Assembly: GCA_039583875.1 (NCBI GenBank)
Contig: CM077151.1
Location: 19,984,326-20,048,325, forward strand
DNA length: 64,000 nucleotides
Reading direction: 5' to 3'
From: Platanthera guangdongensis
Lineage: Eukaryota; Streptophyta; Magnoliopsida; Asparagales; Orchidaceae
Below, in pieces: positions 1 through 11,959 of the stretch. The notes beneath the pieces were generated by a model. That model ran no database searches and was not told the origin of the DNA. It saw only the letters and a program-made list of their open reading frames with translations. The position numbers and the translations under genes were made by a program. Every line of letters begins with the position of its first letter. Positions within the stretch are counted from its first letter, which is position 1.

Positions 1-1126
1 CGACATTGTTCAGATCATCATCCTCCCGCGGTGCAACATCACCTTCTTCAGCGATGTGATGATCATCGTGAGCCCGCTCGACAACAGCAGCGACAACCTC
101 AAGGGCATTGTGCGCAATCGCATCGAACATGTGACTCGACCAAATTGCATTATCAGCGATTGATTCCGCGACCATTCCAAGTGATTCAAGTTGCCCTGCA
201 GGAATTTCGGGCAGTTGAGGAAGGGATTGTCCAAATGCTGTCGTCAATCCATATTCGTCGTCACAATCATGAATCGAGAGAGGCAATAAATGAAACATCG
301 TCGACAGAGATGTAAGCGAGGGAGTGATGCCATCGGTCGGAAATAGTGCGAGATATTGAGTGAGAATGATATGCATCCCAGATATTGGCAAATACGCTCA
401 GCGATGATCGAATTGGAGTTTGCCTCAAAAGTTGATTTGAGCAACAACGGCATGGAGCAACAAGTTCCCTCCTTCCAGGGATATGGTCTCCGGGCAAATG
501 GCTCGTCCATGACGCCACAAGTTTTTGTTCTTCTCCGATCCACGACGCAGACTCGAACGAAAGAAGCGATCCAAAATGGTAGTCGATGTGGATGCGGGCG
601 GAGTTAAGCAATTTCTGATGTGTTTTTTCTGTGTCTCGTGGCAAGCGAGAAGTTTGATTGTCACGATGCGCTTGGATGAGGGCACATCATTCTCGATTTC
701 CCACTTTTTAATGCAATCCAACAATGCATCCAATTCAGCCTTAATGATGGAGCCTTCCCGCATTGGATGTTGTCAAGTGCCGACAATGATTTCGGCCACG
801 ACAACCATGAATTGTTCGTGCCGAGCACGATCCGTGTTGTTCGAATTGTACCGGTACCTTGTGATCAGGTGGTGATTGTCGAGGAGAACAATGATGTTCT
901 CGAACTCTTCCAGCCATTCCCGATCAACGCAACACTTGTCCAGGTACATGATGAGCAGTGAAGTATCAATACTGTAAGCGTTGTACCGTCTTAGCAAACC
1001 CCGACTAACAGATCGACGTTCCGCATTGCATGTCGTGCTTGTGAATTGATGAGAGAGGATTTGTTGGCGCTCGTTCACGACAGAGTGCAATCCAGCAACG
1101 GGGGTGAATTTCCTGCCGTTGAACAC
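1..1126 (-). pseudogene. Unrecognised minus-strand coding remnant
   Basis: I do not recognise this protein. Reading leftwards from 1126, one frame runs to an in-frame TGA at 775-773 and resumes in the same frame to about 640. Plausible coding then continues in other minus frames (543-244, then 234-10), so introns or small indels are present. The predicted peptide is not low-complexity, has ordinary amino-acid composition and contains helical stretches such as LDKCCVDREWLEEFENIIVL and AELDALLDCIKKWEIENDV. No catalytic motif, zinc finger or transmembrane segment is visible. No LTR or TIR borders it in the window, and it may continue off the left edge. It could be the 3' part of a host gene or a decayed copy. 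The coding nature is moderately supported; the function is unknown. Confidence 0.4.
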
Positions 1127-3002
1127 GTCTGTTAATTTCTTCGGTGGGTGAAAACTAATGACAATTTAACCCCTTTGGTCACGACGGCGACCACCGTGCT
1201 TAACAGAGTTGATGTTTTTTAGTTTCTTAAAGCAAGAATGACGATTTAGTGAGATTAATTTGTTCCTCCCAACCCTGACTAAATTATGCATATCATTTTG
1301 AACAAATTTTGCCGACTATTTCTCCTCCTTAATCATTCTACTATGAGTTTATTTTACACAGTATTCTTAACTTCCACAGATGCTAAGAAGACAAAATTAC
1401 TATAATAAGGGAGGAATGGATGTAGGTAAAGCAAATGGAGGACGAATTGAATGAGTGTTGGAAGGGTCAGAGAAGTATTGGTGGGGTTTAGAATGGGATG
1501 GAGAATGGCTTGTGAGGGTCGACTAGGTCAGAGAACCTGTGATGGGGAGGTAGTATGTAAGGGGGAGGGTGACGAGGAAAGAGGAGGTATGGATGGTCGG
1601 TCAGGTCTTGGAATGGGCATGAGAGGGTCGACCTGAGAGGAGAGGTGGAGCATCGTCCAGGCCATAGATGGCCCTGGAAGGGTCAATCTAGCCTGAAATG
1701 GGCATGGATGGGGCAATTGGGCTATGGGGTAGCCATAAGGTGGTTAACGGTTGTTGGACAGAGATTTCTTGGGTTAATACTTGGTGGAAAAACTATGGGG
1801 AGGGGCAACATTTCAAGGAAAATAAGGAAATTACAATGTGAGGATAATGACTAGGATTTGTGGAGTCGGCATTGCGAATGACCAGTGTATGAAGTTAGAA
1901 CTATCCAAAATCTGTAAGGGAGACAAAGTTAGTCCCTACACCCATTGAAATAGGCACGGAAGAAGACAACCATCATGAACGGCCCAAATTGCATGTGCAA
2001 CTGTGCGTGATGATTATCAAGTCTCCATAAATAAATAAACAAAAAATAAATGAAAATATAAAAAAATATGTCGTCGTTGCTTTGTATGCGATTACGGACT
2101 CGAGTCATCCAGATGATGACCATATCAGTCTCTCCTGCAAGTGTAGACCCGTGCGGGCCTCAATGGATGATGATCCACTCTCAAACGGTGATCCCCATCA
2201 GGTTAGTCTAAATCACTTCCTCTTAACCCAACCCTAAAAAATCTCCTCATTTACAAATTGTTGATATTCACATAATCTCCTTTTGACTCGACACATAATT
2301 TTGACCTCCGCCTCATTTCGCGCATCCATGGATGAAATTCTCTTCCCCTCCCTCCAATTGTAATTCAATGCATGCATGTTAAGCTTTGATATTTCAACTC
2401 CCTTAATGACCCTTTCTTGAAATTACCAAAAAAAACTTTGGAATTTCATCAGGCTCTGCATATTCCACATCAATGATGATAACTTCATCCCTTGGGATAC
2501 TCATTCTCCTCTACAAATAGTATCCATATGTTGCATTTTAGGTACACCATGGTAAAACAATTAAAGTTATTGAGTCTACCTTTGTGTATACCATTGTGTA
2601 TGATCCTCAAGTAATTTTCTAGTAAAATACATTTAGAGGAGAGTGAGAGTGGCCCTTGATAAAGGACCCCCAATGAATCAAAGAAATTATCTCCATGAAG
2701 GATTGTCTATGAATTCAGTTCAGTTGGAAAGATGAAGTGGCTCTGCGGCAGAGAACTGTATGTAGAAACCAACCTTCATATTTTGATCGCAGCAATTTTT
2801 TCTTATGAAGATCTTGAAAATGTGTTTGAATCTATACTCAAAAAAAGCAATGAAATACATCTATCAGTTATAAGTGGCTCTTTGAATATCATGCTTGATT
2901 ATCTCCCAATTGAATCAGAAATCAGAAGCAGAACAATGATGGAAACAAAGAATATGTGGAAGGAGTTGCATACCTAGAGAGCGAAGAAGGGCGGTGGAAA
3001 GA
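1127..3002. other. Intergenic, no gene seen
   Basis: Mostly AT-rich sequence with a purine-rich, G-biased stretch at about 1440-1830 rich in GGGTCGAC-like motifs. The short open frames here show no recognisable domain. The frame at 2732-2977 has protein-like composition (SYEDLENVFESILKKSNEIH) but no identifiable family and could be a lone exon of something decayed. Confidence 0.4.
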
Positions 3003-3270
3003 TTAAGAGGGGGGCGATCTCCGGCTCTGGACACAGTGGAGCTTGAGCGGGCGAATCGCTTAAGAGGGGGGCGATCTCCGGCTCTGGCGATGCGCAGGAA
3101 TGGAGAACTGGATGATGAGGAGCGACTGAGAAGGGCGAGTGATGACGCCAAACGTTGCCGATACGGAAGAAGACCTAGCGCGATTGTAGATGGATTTTGC
3201 CAGACAAGAGATCCGGGGCGCCGGAGAAGGTGAGCGCGACTGTAGATGGATTTGGCCGGAGAAGAGATCG
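3003..3270. repeat. Short direct duplications, about 57-bp period
   Basis: The block TTAAGAGGGGGGCGATCTCC with its flank occurs at about 3003 and again at about 3060. A second block reading GTAGATGGATTT(T/G)GCC is present at about 3185 and 3242. Spacing is about 56-57 bp in both cases, which suggests local tandem duplication followed by divergence. Confidence 0.6.
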
Positions 3271-4805
3271 AGACGGGAGGAGGTTTTCACGACCGGCTAG
3301 CGAGCAGTGCGAGAGAGGGCGCGCGACGGGTTGTTGAGGTGCGGTAGATGAATGGCGAGAGTGAGAAACTCGAGCGGGGAAGGTAGGGTATCGGGCAAAT
3401 CGCAAGAAAGCGGAGGATATTTTCGGAATAGCCAAACTTCAGTCCGATTCAGTCGGACTGAAGAGAGGCCCGACCGGGGGGGAGGGTAAGTGGCGCTTGT
3501 CCCTTGCGGGTTGCGCCCCGCGGCCGCGAGAGGCGGCCACGAGGAGGGGTGGTTGCGGCGCGGCTCCGGTATATCCGGCCGGCCACGGGCCGTCCGACGC
3601 TGGTGATAGTTGCGCCGACAACTTGTCGTGGTGGTGGATTGGACGGTGCACGTAGATCATGTGTGGCGATCGAGTGTGCGGCCGTCAAATCCATGATCTC
3701 ATCAAGTTGGTGGGGATCATGGGGAGGGAGTTATATGCACCCCAATATTCTATAAATTTCATGACGGCATCAATAAACAGTCCACAATTTATATATAAAA
3801 GCCAAAAAAATAACAATTTAAGAATATTTAAGTAAACAGATTAAAAATTACCATTTAAAATGTAAGCATACAAGAAAAGTTTGAGACATTACCATTTGCG
3901 CACTCAGAGATGGAATATTAACAATATTACTGTGTTTATTGTTGTAGTTGACATCATCATCCATTATATTGTCTGCACATGAAACAAATTTGCAATACAC
4001 AACTGAGAGGCAAATCAAAAATGATGTGAGAAGCAAGGGTTAAACAAATATTGGCATGCAGAATTTAAGAATCACCGTTGATATTGAGAAGCAACGGTCA
4101 AACAAGTATTAAGAATCACATTTTGTATGCACTAGAATGAAAAGGGAAGAAAAAAATCAAACAAATATTAGCATTCCCCAAACCCTAGAATCCAAAGGGA
4201 AAAAAAGGTTTGCTTACATTTGGTGCTCGGCCTCAGCTTACGCGGTCACCGGTGAGGAGATGGCTGAAATCAGGCTCGACATGGCTTTACGTCGCCGGAA
4301 AGGAGAGATCCGGTGGAAAAGAGGGCTCGGCTTGTCGGGCAGGCTACGTCGGGCTCAGCCGATGGCTCGATCGAGGAAGAGGATGTTGTCGGAGTTGTTG
4401 GGGATGAATGTGGTGAGCCGCCGTCGAGTGGGGGATGCTAATCCAGGAAGATGGGAGGTTGCGGTGGCGGAAATCGCTCTTGCGAGGGAGTAGAGCACGA
4501 GAGCGTTATATCTGCAGATGTACAAAGGGATCTTAACTATGTTAAATCAGGTAAAAAAAATTGATCTGCAAATAGATAAAAATGGTCTACGTGTAAGAAC
4601 AACCAAAATTTTATATAAGCGCAGCGCATATGTTGAGGATCGTGCGTAGAAATTTTTTTTTTTGCTCAAAAACATAATTTTAAATTTCAATCCAAAAAAT
4701 CAATGTTCAGAATTTTTTTCCGCTTATTTTTATCAACAAATTACTGTTCAAATTATAGTTGTAAATTTAACTATATTTTTATCGAGGCGTTTTAAATTTC
4801 AAAAT
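3271..4805. other. Intergenic with a GC-rich island
   Basis: 3439-3720 is strongly GC-rich, with several CCGCGGCCGC and GGCCGG stretches, in otherwise AT-rich sequence. Open frames here run on both strands and look compositional. 4137-4493 also has an open frame that is Arg/Gly-rich and of no known family. I see no supported gene. Confidence 0.35.
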
Positions 4806-4966
4806 TGTTGGAGTTAATAGTTTCATCGTAATATTTAAGTCTTCTAGTATGTTTAAATTTTAGTCACACACCGCGGGTTCAGTTTTTGTGTCATTTGTAT
4901 TTCCTATATATTTGTCCCTATGTGGAAGAATAAAATATCCTCTATTGTAACTTTTAATATCCAACA
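4806..4966 (+). repeat. TRIM 5' terminal repeat
   Basis: 161 bp, TG...CA ends, with inverted TGTTGG/CCAACA termini. It shares blocks such as TCGTAATATTTAAGTC and CTATATATTTG with the second repeat. Confidence 0.72.
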
Positions 4967-5387
4967 ATGTTTGGGACAAAGGCGACTTGGCTGATCTTTC
5001 TCGACTTTCGCCTTCGTTCCACACAGTCTATATGCGTAAGTCATGTGATGTTTGTGTCACCTCATGTTTGTCATTCGATTGGTCATGTGTTGGGGCGTGA
5101 TCGTGTTGGTTGTTCTGATCTCAGCGGGTTGTGTTGTATATGACCGTGTCGTGAGGGACCGCTTTCTTATGCGGATAATGCCCAACGGATTATAACCCGA
5201 CGGATTATCCCCAGTTTCCCAATTGATAATTTGCTCTGCATATTTTGTTCTCTTTCGCATGTTGTGTGTGTAGGTGATGTTTGTTGACCAGTTTCCCGCG
5301 AGTCCACACTGTGTGGGTCCTGCGTCGTATGGGTCCCGCTTCGTGTGTGGTCAGCGTAGTCTGTGACTATGTCAGTTTGAGTGGGAG

Positions 5388-6963
5388 TATTGGAGTTATT
5401 TGTTTTATCGTAATATTTAAGTCCTTTAGTATGTTTGAGATTGAGAATTGATATTAGCAGTCCTTGAATGGATATTCGCAGTCCACTTATATTCACAGTC
5501 CATAGATTATATTCGTAGTCCAAAATGAAACTCACAGTACAAAAAAAAAATTCTTTAGTAGAATTAAATAAAAAAAGTTCAATTATACAAAAATAAAATC
5601 TCAAACAACAAAAAAATTAAAATGAGCAAAATTGTTGATTTAGCGCCCTCGTTGCGATCATCTGCAAATCTGCAAGAAGAAACAAACACAAAAACAACAT
5701 GTAAATGTTTATGTTCCAAGCAAAAACAGTTTTGATTTTACTTCCTCATAAAAAATTTCTCATCATCCATCTCCATGGATTGAAGCTGAACGGCTCCGGA
5801 TATAAGTAAGGATCATAGTTAATCTCCCTTGTGTAGACATAAATTCTCTATCCTTTCGGAATTACAAATCCTGCAACTCAAAATTACACTGAGAATCAAT
5901 ACCTTTTAAAGCAGGTATATAGTGAAGTTAAGTTTTTATAAGTTTACCTTTCATTTCTATGTCTTGATCTGTTCTTCAGTCAGTTTTGATTTCATATTAT
6001 CATCGGCCTTGAGGAGTAGATCAAGCATATCAGTCTGGGAGCAAAGAGAACTCATCCACTTCTCCTTTTAAGAATTAGATTAAAAACACACTCACAAAAC
6101 AGAGAAAATGATCAAAATGTTGTCATAATTAGTTAACAAGTATTGATTTTGACTGCACTTTTGTTCTCGTCTCTTGACTTATCCAAGCCAGATCCCAGCT
6201 CAATCGTCTGAAATCAATGGAAGAGGATAGTGTTGGTAACAGTTGGATAAGTTCATATTGGAGAAACAAAAAAAATGTTGTTAAAATCACCACATCCTCA
6301 ACAATCATGGGATCAGTTTAATCATCTTCTTTCATATGGGAGCAATGAGAGAGTTCCTAAAACAAGCTGAAATACTTAAGCTAAGAGGAGGATCGTGATA
6401 TGATCAAAACCCAAAATCAGAAAGTGACAAATCTAACATTTTTTTCAGGAAATGAAAAACATCGGTTATGGGGAAGAAGACGACGCTGTTCCAGGAGGGA
6501 GAAATCGAATGTGTACGCCGCCGTTCGGGGAAGAAGAGGAAGTCGTCGGCTTTTTTGAAGCAGGGGCGACGATGTCCGACGCGAAGAGGAGTCGGCGTTT
6601 TTGCAGTAGGGGCGACGGTGTCCAGGTGCAAAGAGGAGGAGCCATCGTTCGGGGAGGGAAAAATCGATTGAGGAGGCGGCATCCGGGGTGAACAGGAGGT
6701 TGGGATCGCGAAAGAGACGGCGTCGGGGGTGGGCAACAGTTAAACCTAACATGGGGTGCGAGCTAAATAATAAGGGGTTTTACAAAAGAGAATTTTTCAT
6801 TTCGTTTTGGACTACGAATATCCATTTAAGGACTGCTAATATCAATTCTCTTGAGATTTACTCTTACACCGTGAGTTCACTTTGTGTATCATTGTATTTT
6901 CTATATATTTGCCCCTATATTGAAGAATAAAGTATCTTTTATTGTAATTTTTAATACCCAACA
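5388..6963 (+). repeat. TRIM 3' terminal repeat, interrupted
   Basis: The homologue of 4806-4966 is present as 5388-5442 and 6851-6963, separated by the DNA element at 5443-6850. Removing the insert and one 8-bp target copy restores colinearity with the 5' repeat. Confidence 0.72.
5443..6850. mobile_element. Non-autonomous TIR DNA transposon, 1.4 kb
   Basis: Terminal inverted repeats of about 42 bp start GAGAATTGATATTAGCAGTC at both ends and differ at only about two positions. The element is flanked by a perfect 8-bp target duplication TTGAGATT (5435-5442 and 6851-6858). Behind the left TIR the motif ATATTCnCAGTCC recurs, giving subterminal repeats. The interior is AT-rich with a GC-rich part at about 6450-6720 whose open frames run on both strands and match no transposase. 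The 8-bp duplication suggests the hAT superfamily; the TIR sequence itself is not one I can assign. Confidence 0.85.
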
Positions 6964-7171
6964 AAAACATATATGTATGAGTTCTTAAAATGACAATAAA
7001 AATCTCATAGTTTATATTCTGTAATTTAGTTATTTTTTAAAGTATCATTCAACAAAATAAACCCAATTTTCTGCAAAAAACCCTCCAATACACAATGCTC
7101 ACATGCGTTGTCCGTATAGAAAATTATCTCATTTGAATGAGGGCAGCAGTCGACACAGACTATCGTACAAC

Positions 7172-7372
7172 TCAGCTCGCATAAGAACAATGCGTCTTCG
7201 CATTAATCATCAGAACTCCACCTCTCACTGCATAACTGCATCCTTTGTAATTCAGTCTGCCCAGTGATATTAAATTCATATGTAGCTTGGGAACCATATG
7301 CAGACACTCAATCTTACGCAGTACTCCGTCATAGGTCTGGATTTTCACCGTCTTGTCCCCGCGACACCACAT
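7172..7372 (-). pseudogene. Copia polyprotein fragment (protease / pre-integrase)
   Basis: The peptide contains VKIQTYDGVLRKIECLHMVP followed by a LISLGRLNYKGCSY-like stretch. This is the conserved block between the aspartic protease and GAG-pre-integrase of Ty1/copia. Related sequence continues to about 7500 in other frames. No LTR is visible nearby, so this is an isolated relic, 1.5 kb downstream of the glucanase stop codon. Confidence 0.7.
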
Positions 7373-8836
7373 GCTGAGTCATCATCCAGAAAAACTGACA
7401 TACATATGCACACGCTCAATCCGTCTAAAGGACGCACAAGATTCACCGGAATCCTTCGACGACGATATACGGCATCCAACAAGCAATCATGAACGATCCC
7501 TCCTGTGCTCGTGTTCTCCAAAAGCAAAACTTGTTAGCAGGGTCGAACAAGGTCTCCACCTTCCGATGACTGCATTCCAGCACCAGCAACACCTCCTTCT
7601 CGGTCAACTCTTCTTCTTACTTCACGACGACAACACCTCCAACACAAGGGATATAAACCTTTTGTATAACAGGAGAGGGTGACAACCCTCCACCACCGGG
7701 CATGAGGATGAGCCAAAGGAAGAAACGACGGTATGTGGAGGAGAGAGGACTGACGATGGACGACAGCGAGAAGGGCAACAACTATGGCGCTTGTCCTCTC
7801 CCAAGATCGGGAGGCTTCAGCATCCTTTGCATTCGACTTCTCCTTTCAGCACCCTTCCCTGGCTACAAGTCACTATGTAGGAATCAGATTTTTTTTAGAA
7901 CATATGCTTGTGAGAAAATGTTGCTGGAGTGTAATTGGCCTTATTGATTGCCACATGGGGATTAATCATTAATGGATGATGCCAATAGGTCGACGTGGAA
8001 TGATCCTCTCGTCCACGCGAAAGAGGCGTGAAGAAGAGTTAATTCAAATAATAATAGAGCATTTTATTCGAATTCCACAACCAAGTGGTGATACAATTTG
8101 ATCTTCTTAGGTTCTGTGTTGGGATTGTTGTGAGAGCAGCAAATTTAGGCTTTTGTTTAAAGCAGCAATTTTGCTCAGGTGAATTTGGACAAAAAAAGCG
8201 CCATGAGAGAATGTATGTTTGATATGACCAAAAAATAATTTTGAACATAAAAAAAAAGATGAATTTCTTAAATAAGGCTGACGTTCACAAACAATTGTTC
8301 ATAACTACTACATTCAAAACAGCTGCCGCTGCCTCAAACGGCACCTGGAGACACCTCTTCAGTGGTGAGATTAGAGTTACGGAAAACAACCGTAAAAAAT
8401 CCGTAAGAAGAGAATATGATCACTGCAACAGGTTGGAGCCACCACCTCTTCACCCTAAAATTTGATAATAAGATCATTTTAAATGCAAAAAGTAGATTGA
8501 AACTTCTAGTCTGCTTGAATTTGGAAGCACCTACATACAACACAGGATCAAAGAATATACACGAAAAGCAGGAGATAATTGTCCCCTGCTTTGGCACTTA
8601 AGCTTGCTTCAGTTATCCTTAGAATCTAGGAAGAAAATAACCTGACAAAAAGCTGAATCCTGTCTTAAAAATTGGCGCACAGGTTCTCCAGGAGCAGCAC
8701 CAAAGCTAAAAGATTGCTAGCAGCACCTGGCTTTGTACAATATCATCTGCACCTCTCTAATTCCTGAGTTAAACAAAATTGAGCACTTACTCTATCAGGT
8801 TCAGCACATTCTAAGCAGACTAGGCATACAGAATCT
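7373..8836. other. 3' flank of the glucanase gene
   Basis: No convincing gene. 8600-8836 should hold the glucanase 3' UTR, though I see no perfect AATAAA there. The sequence at about 8172-8226 resembles 10975-11039 (GCTC(A/T)GGTGA(A/G)TTTG, then an A-run, AGAATG and ATGAC) and may be the end of a small dispersed repeat. Confidence 0.35.
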
Positions 8837-10547
8837 CTACACCAGGAGCATGGTCAATAGAAGTAGCGCTCCCATGAGCTGAATGATTTCAGCAGCGCCC
8901 TCATAATACTGCCTCTGAGCCCCGCTGCTCCCAGCTGTGGAGTTCGACGAAGGTGCTAAAGTCGTTCCATTCTCAAAAGTTCCATTCTTCCCATTACTGC
9001 AAGAATAGAAATAGACGTTCCATTAGAAATACCACTTTGTTGATGCGGAGAAGAAGCATGGAGAACGAAAAACAATAAGGTTCATTCGTGTGGACGAAGA
9101 GCATTGGAATTTGATCTTAAATTTCAATTCCGAAACTCCAATTCTGTCTAACCGAATGAACCTGGAGAGAATTGATTCATACCTTCCTGGAAACTTGCAA
9201 GCATCATGACCTGCGTTCACAAAAAGAGAGAATCAATATGATCACTACCCATCATCCTTTAGAAGCAATTGAAAGATCATCAATCTAACTTACTTGGATC
9301 TGTGGTGGTGATAGCTGCCACCCCATTGAAGTAGCAGCTCCCAGCAGACATTCCCATTTTATGGTAATACGCGTTGAACGCGTAGCTCGCATGCGAACCA
9401 ACTGTGTCGGGATCATAGCACAGCTGCCCCTGCTGCAGCACCGAGCACTCCACCTTCCCGGGCCCGCACGCCCAATCGAGCGCCGCCTGCAGCATCTTCT
9501 CGTCGACCCCGTCCTTGGCGATGCAGTAAGTCTGGTTCGTAGTATCGTTGGCCAGCACGAGCCCGGAACCGGTAAGATGCAGGGTGTAGTCGGGCACTCC
9601 GTCGCCATTGAACAACCCCCAGAATTGCTCGGACATCGCTCCCGGCCTTTGGTCCTCATCGTAGAGCTCGTAGATGTATGTGCTCACAGCCATCCCCGGG
9701 TGCTTCGGGGTGCCTGTGTTGTTGAGCACGTGGCGGATGAGGTTGCTATTGTAAGTGTTGGCATTATCCACGGTCGCATCGGGTTCGTTGGAGTCCCCCT
9801 TGTGTGGCCACCCCGATTCCATAACAATGACGGGGAGGTTGGTCACATTGAGGTAGGCCATGGCAAAATAGGAGGCGTCAACCACCGCGTCAAAGACGTT
9901 GGTGTAGTGGAGCAGAGTATTGGAGTCAACCGCCTCCTTGTTCGGCGGGAGTGGACGGAATAAGGCGTAGTCGAGTGGAACCACTCCGTTGGATTGCATG
10001 TAGTCGTAGTAGGGATATACATTGAGCATGAAGTAGGAGTCAGTGGATTGGAGGAATTTGAGGATGGGGGCAATGACGGGCTCCCATGAGCGGTTGAAGA
10101 AGGCTTGGGAGGGGGGGAAGGAGTCAAGGATGATGGAGGAGGAGTGGGGGGTGGAGACCTTGATCTGGAGGTCGAGATTGGCGGCAACGAGGGCGGAGTG
10201 GATGAATCGGAGGGCGGGGAGGAGGACGGGGGCGGCATTGGGGAGAGAAGTTAGAATCTCGGAGCCGACGGCGACAGAAGAGATGTTGACGGCGGGGAGG
10301 TGGGCCAAGACATTGCGGGAGACCCAGTTGGCCGCAGTGGCATTGGATTGGCCGACGGCGAGGAGCTGCTCGTTGGGGACGGAAACAGTGACGTGAATGT
10401 TGGAGTTGGCAAGGGCAGCGAGCATGGCGGGGTCGGCGTCGTAGAGGCGGATGTGTCGGATTTGCTGGGACTTGAGGAGGGCGACCACTTGGGTCGGGGA
10501 GGGCATGGAGGAGAGTGCAGTGCCGATGTTCACTCCGATGAAGGCGC
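8837..10547 (-). CDS. Glucan endo-1,3-beta-glucosidase, GH17 with X8 domain and GPI tail, exons 2-4
   Basis: Hydrolyses internal beta-1,3-glucan (callose) bonds and is expected at the outer plasma membrane, cell wall or plasmodesmata. Exons read here: 10547-9294, 9210-9183 (28 bp) and 8996-8837 with TAG stop; introns carry GT-AG ends (GTAAGT, GTATGA donors). With exon 1 at 52304-52247 the frame is 499 codons. The GH17 barrel spans about residues 21-340, with acid/base Glu in VAVGSEIL (about residue 116) and nucleophile Glu in VIVMESGWPHKGD (about 263). The X8/CBM43 cysteine domain lies at about 361-430 (CIAKDGVDEKMLQAALDWAC). A Ser/Asn-rich linker and a hydrophobic end (LMGALLLLTMLLV) form a GPI signal. 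An ATG at 10557 opens the same frame but lies in the intron acceptor region and would lack a signal peptide, so it is not the start. No stop or frameshift interrupts the gene. Confidence 0.95.
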
Positions 10548-10548
10548 C

Positions 10549-11546
10549 TGCAAGCATGGGTGCAAGTTAGTAGAAGAAATGAAGGGAGGGTGCACGTTAG
10601 AAAAGTAATGGAGGTAATGCTGTGTAAGTTAGAAACGGGATTATTCAAATAGCTAGTTTTCCCCCAGTGTGATCCCTGGGATATTGCATGCAGCCCGCTG
10701 GGCTATTCATGAGTGGAGAAGTGACCAAAGTAACCTTATCCATATATGTGTTTAATATATTTTAAAAATAATTCAAAATTCTTTTTTTCAAAAAAAATTG
10801 ATGGGGCGGGAGAACCTGTCCAATTAAAAAAAGTTAATAACAAATACAAATCTAGTAAGGACTTCTTTGTATTTGAAGAAAATAAAATAAATAATAATAC
10901 TTTGATAAAAGAAATTGAATAATTATATTTTTGGTATCAATTTTGAGTTTTAGGCTCCGCTTGACGTGGTGTTTTTGCTCTGGTGAGTTTGAAAAAAAAA
11001 AATCCACCTTCATAGAATGAATACCTGTTTGGCATGACAACGGTTATGACCGCCACCGACAAAGATTACCGCACCCATGATTTTTCGGTGCAACCACAAC
11101 CGGCTTGCCGGTACAATTTCAACAAGCCTGTTCCGGCGTGACTCCGAGTTTGTTTTGTGCTCCGAACAGACGACAGAGCATCTGCAGAAACCACTCTCCG
11201 TCATAAGCACATCTGATGCGAGTGGCACTGCACGTAGCACGGCATACCGCACAGCGCAAGTACTGTGCGCAAGGCACGCCGCTGCAGGTAATGTCTTCGC
11301 ACACCACGACCGTGCAAGGTTTGCGCGAGGCATGCGCGAAAATCCTCCGTGCAAACCCTGCACGACAAATATTGCGCGCAAGAATCCGCGCTGCACGGGA
11401 ATTCTCCCGCGCGTGGGAAACATCCGGCGCATGAATCATCCTGCGCGGGATTTTCCCTCCAAGAGCAATGGGGCGCTAATTTCTAGCGCCCCCATTGGCT
11501 GGAAGGGGCGCTGACCAAGTCAGCGCCCCTCTGGGCGGTTATCCTC
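10549..11546. other. Intron sequence next to exon 2, with hairpins
   Basis: AT-rich to 11040, then GC-rich with alternating GCGC and TGCAC motifs to 11460. Two adjacent hairpins sharing GGGGCGCT lie at 11466-11497 and 11504-11530 (see findings). No gene is seen. Open frames at 11077-11514 on both strands look compositional. Confidence 0.45.
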
Positions 11547-11947
11547 TGTTGCAGTATGGAGACCGAGCGGTCTGGCAGCTTGTGTCTGGCGGTTTCACTC
11601 TGGCGACTTGGTAGCCGAACGATCTGGCGGCTTCTCTCGAGCGGCTTGGTAGCCGAGTTGTTGCTGATTGGAGACCGGACGGTCTAGTGGTCTCTCCTAG
11701 CGGCTTCACTTCTCTTTATAGTAGTTGTCGGGCGGTTAGCCTACTCGTCTAACCGCGCGATTTGTGCGGTCTGATTTTATGTATAGCCGGTTGTAACATT
11801 GTACATTTGTCTCACATTGTTTATTCGTAATCTCTCATCTCTTCTCAATTCTATAAAATGAAGGTTATACCTTTGTAATACTTACATTTTTTGGATAATA
11901 AAATTCCGTTAGTCCAAATTTCGGTCTACTTTTTTCTTATTCGCACA
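11547..11947 (+). repeat. Copia-1 5' LTR (left edge uncertain)
   Basis: The right edge is set by the primer site. The left edge is a guess at TGTTGCAG because no 3' LTR survives for comparison. It contains a TATA-like TTTATAG at about 11715 and an AATAAAATT stretch near 11896. Confidence 0.5.
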
Positions 11948-11959
11948 TGGTATCAGAGG
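11948..11959 (+). other. Copia-1 primer binding site
   Basis: TGGTATCAGAGG, complementary to the 3' end of initiator tRNA-Met, directly after the LTR. Confidence 0.85.

Larger units (their letters stand above)
4806..6963 (+). mobile_element. TRIM-like small LTR retrotransposon
   Basis: Two related terminal repeats flank about 420 bp of non-coding interior. The first (4806-4966) begins TGTTGGAG and ends ATCCAACA. The second (5388-5442 plus 6859-6963) begins TATTGGAG and ends ACCCAACA, and is split by a later insertion. A purine tract GAGTGGGAG lies directly before the second repeat, as in copia 3' ends. Flanks AAAAT and AAAAC match at 4 of 5 bases. Without the insert the element is about 740 bp, with 161-bp repeats and no coding capacity, which fits the terminal-repeat-in-miniature class. 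I could not see a clear tRNA-Met primer site after the first repeat. Confidence 0.72.

Noticed and set aside
6404..6752. Open frames in the GC-rich part of the 1.4-kb DNA transposon as a captured gene
   Set aside because: Several frames on both strands are open at once, and none shows a recognisable domain or splice structure.
10548..10557. Glucanase translation starting at the ATG at 10557
   Set aside because: The codons MLA before GAFIGVNIG lie across the intron acceptor (TTGCAG), and a start here would give a secreted-type enzyme with no signal peptide.
9361..10648. Plus-strand and other minus-strand frames overlapping glucanase exon 2
   Set aside because: Shadows of a GC-rich exon; the real frame has full GH17 and X8 motifs.
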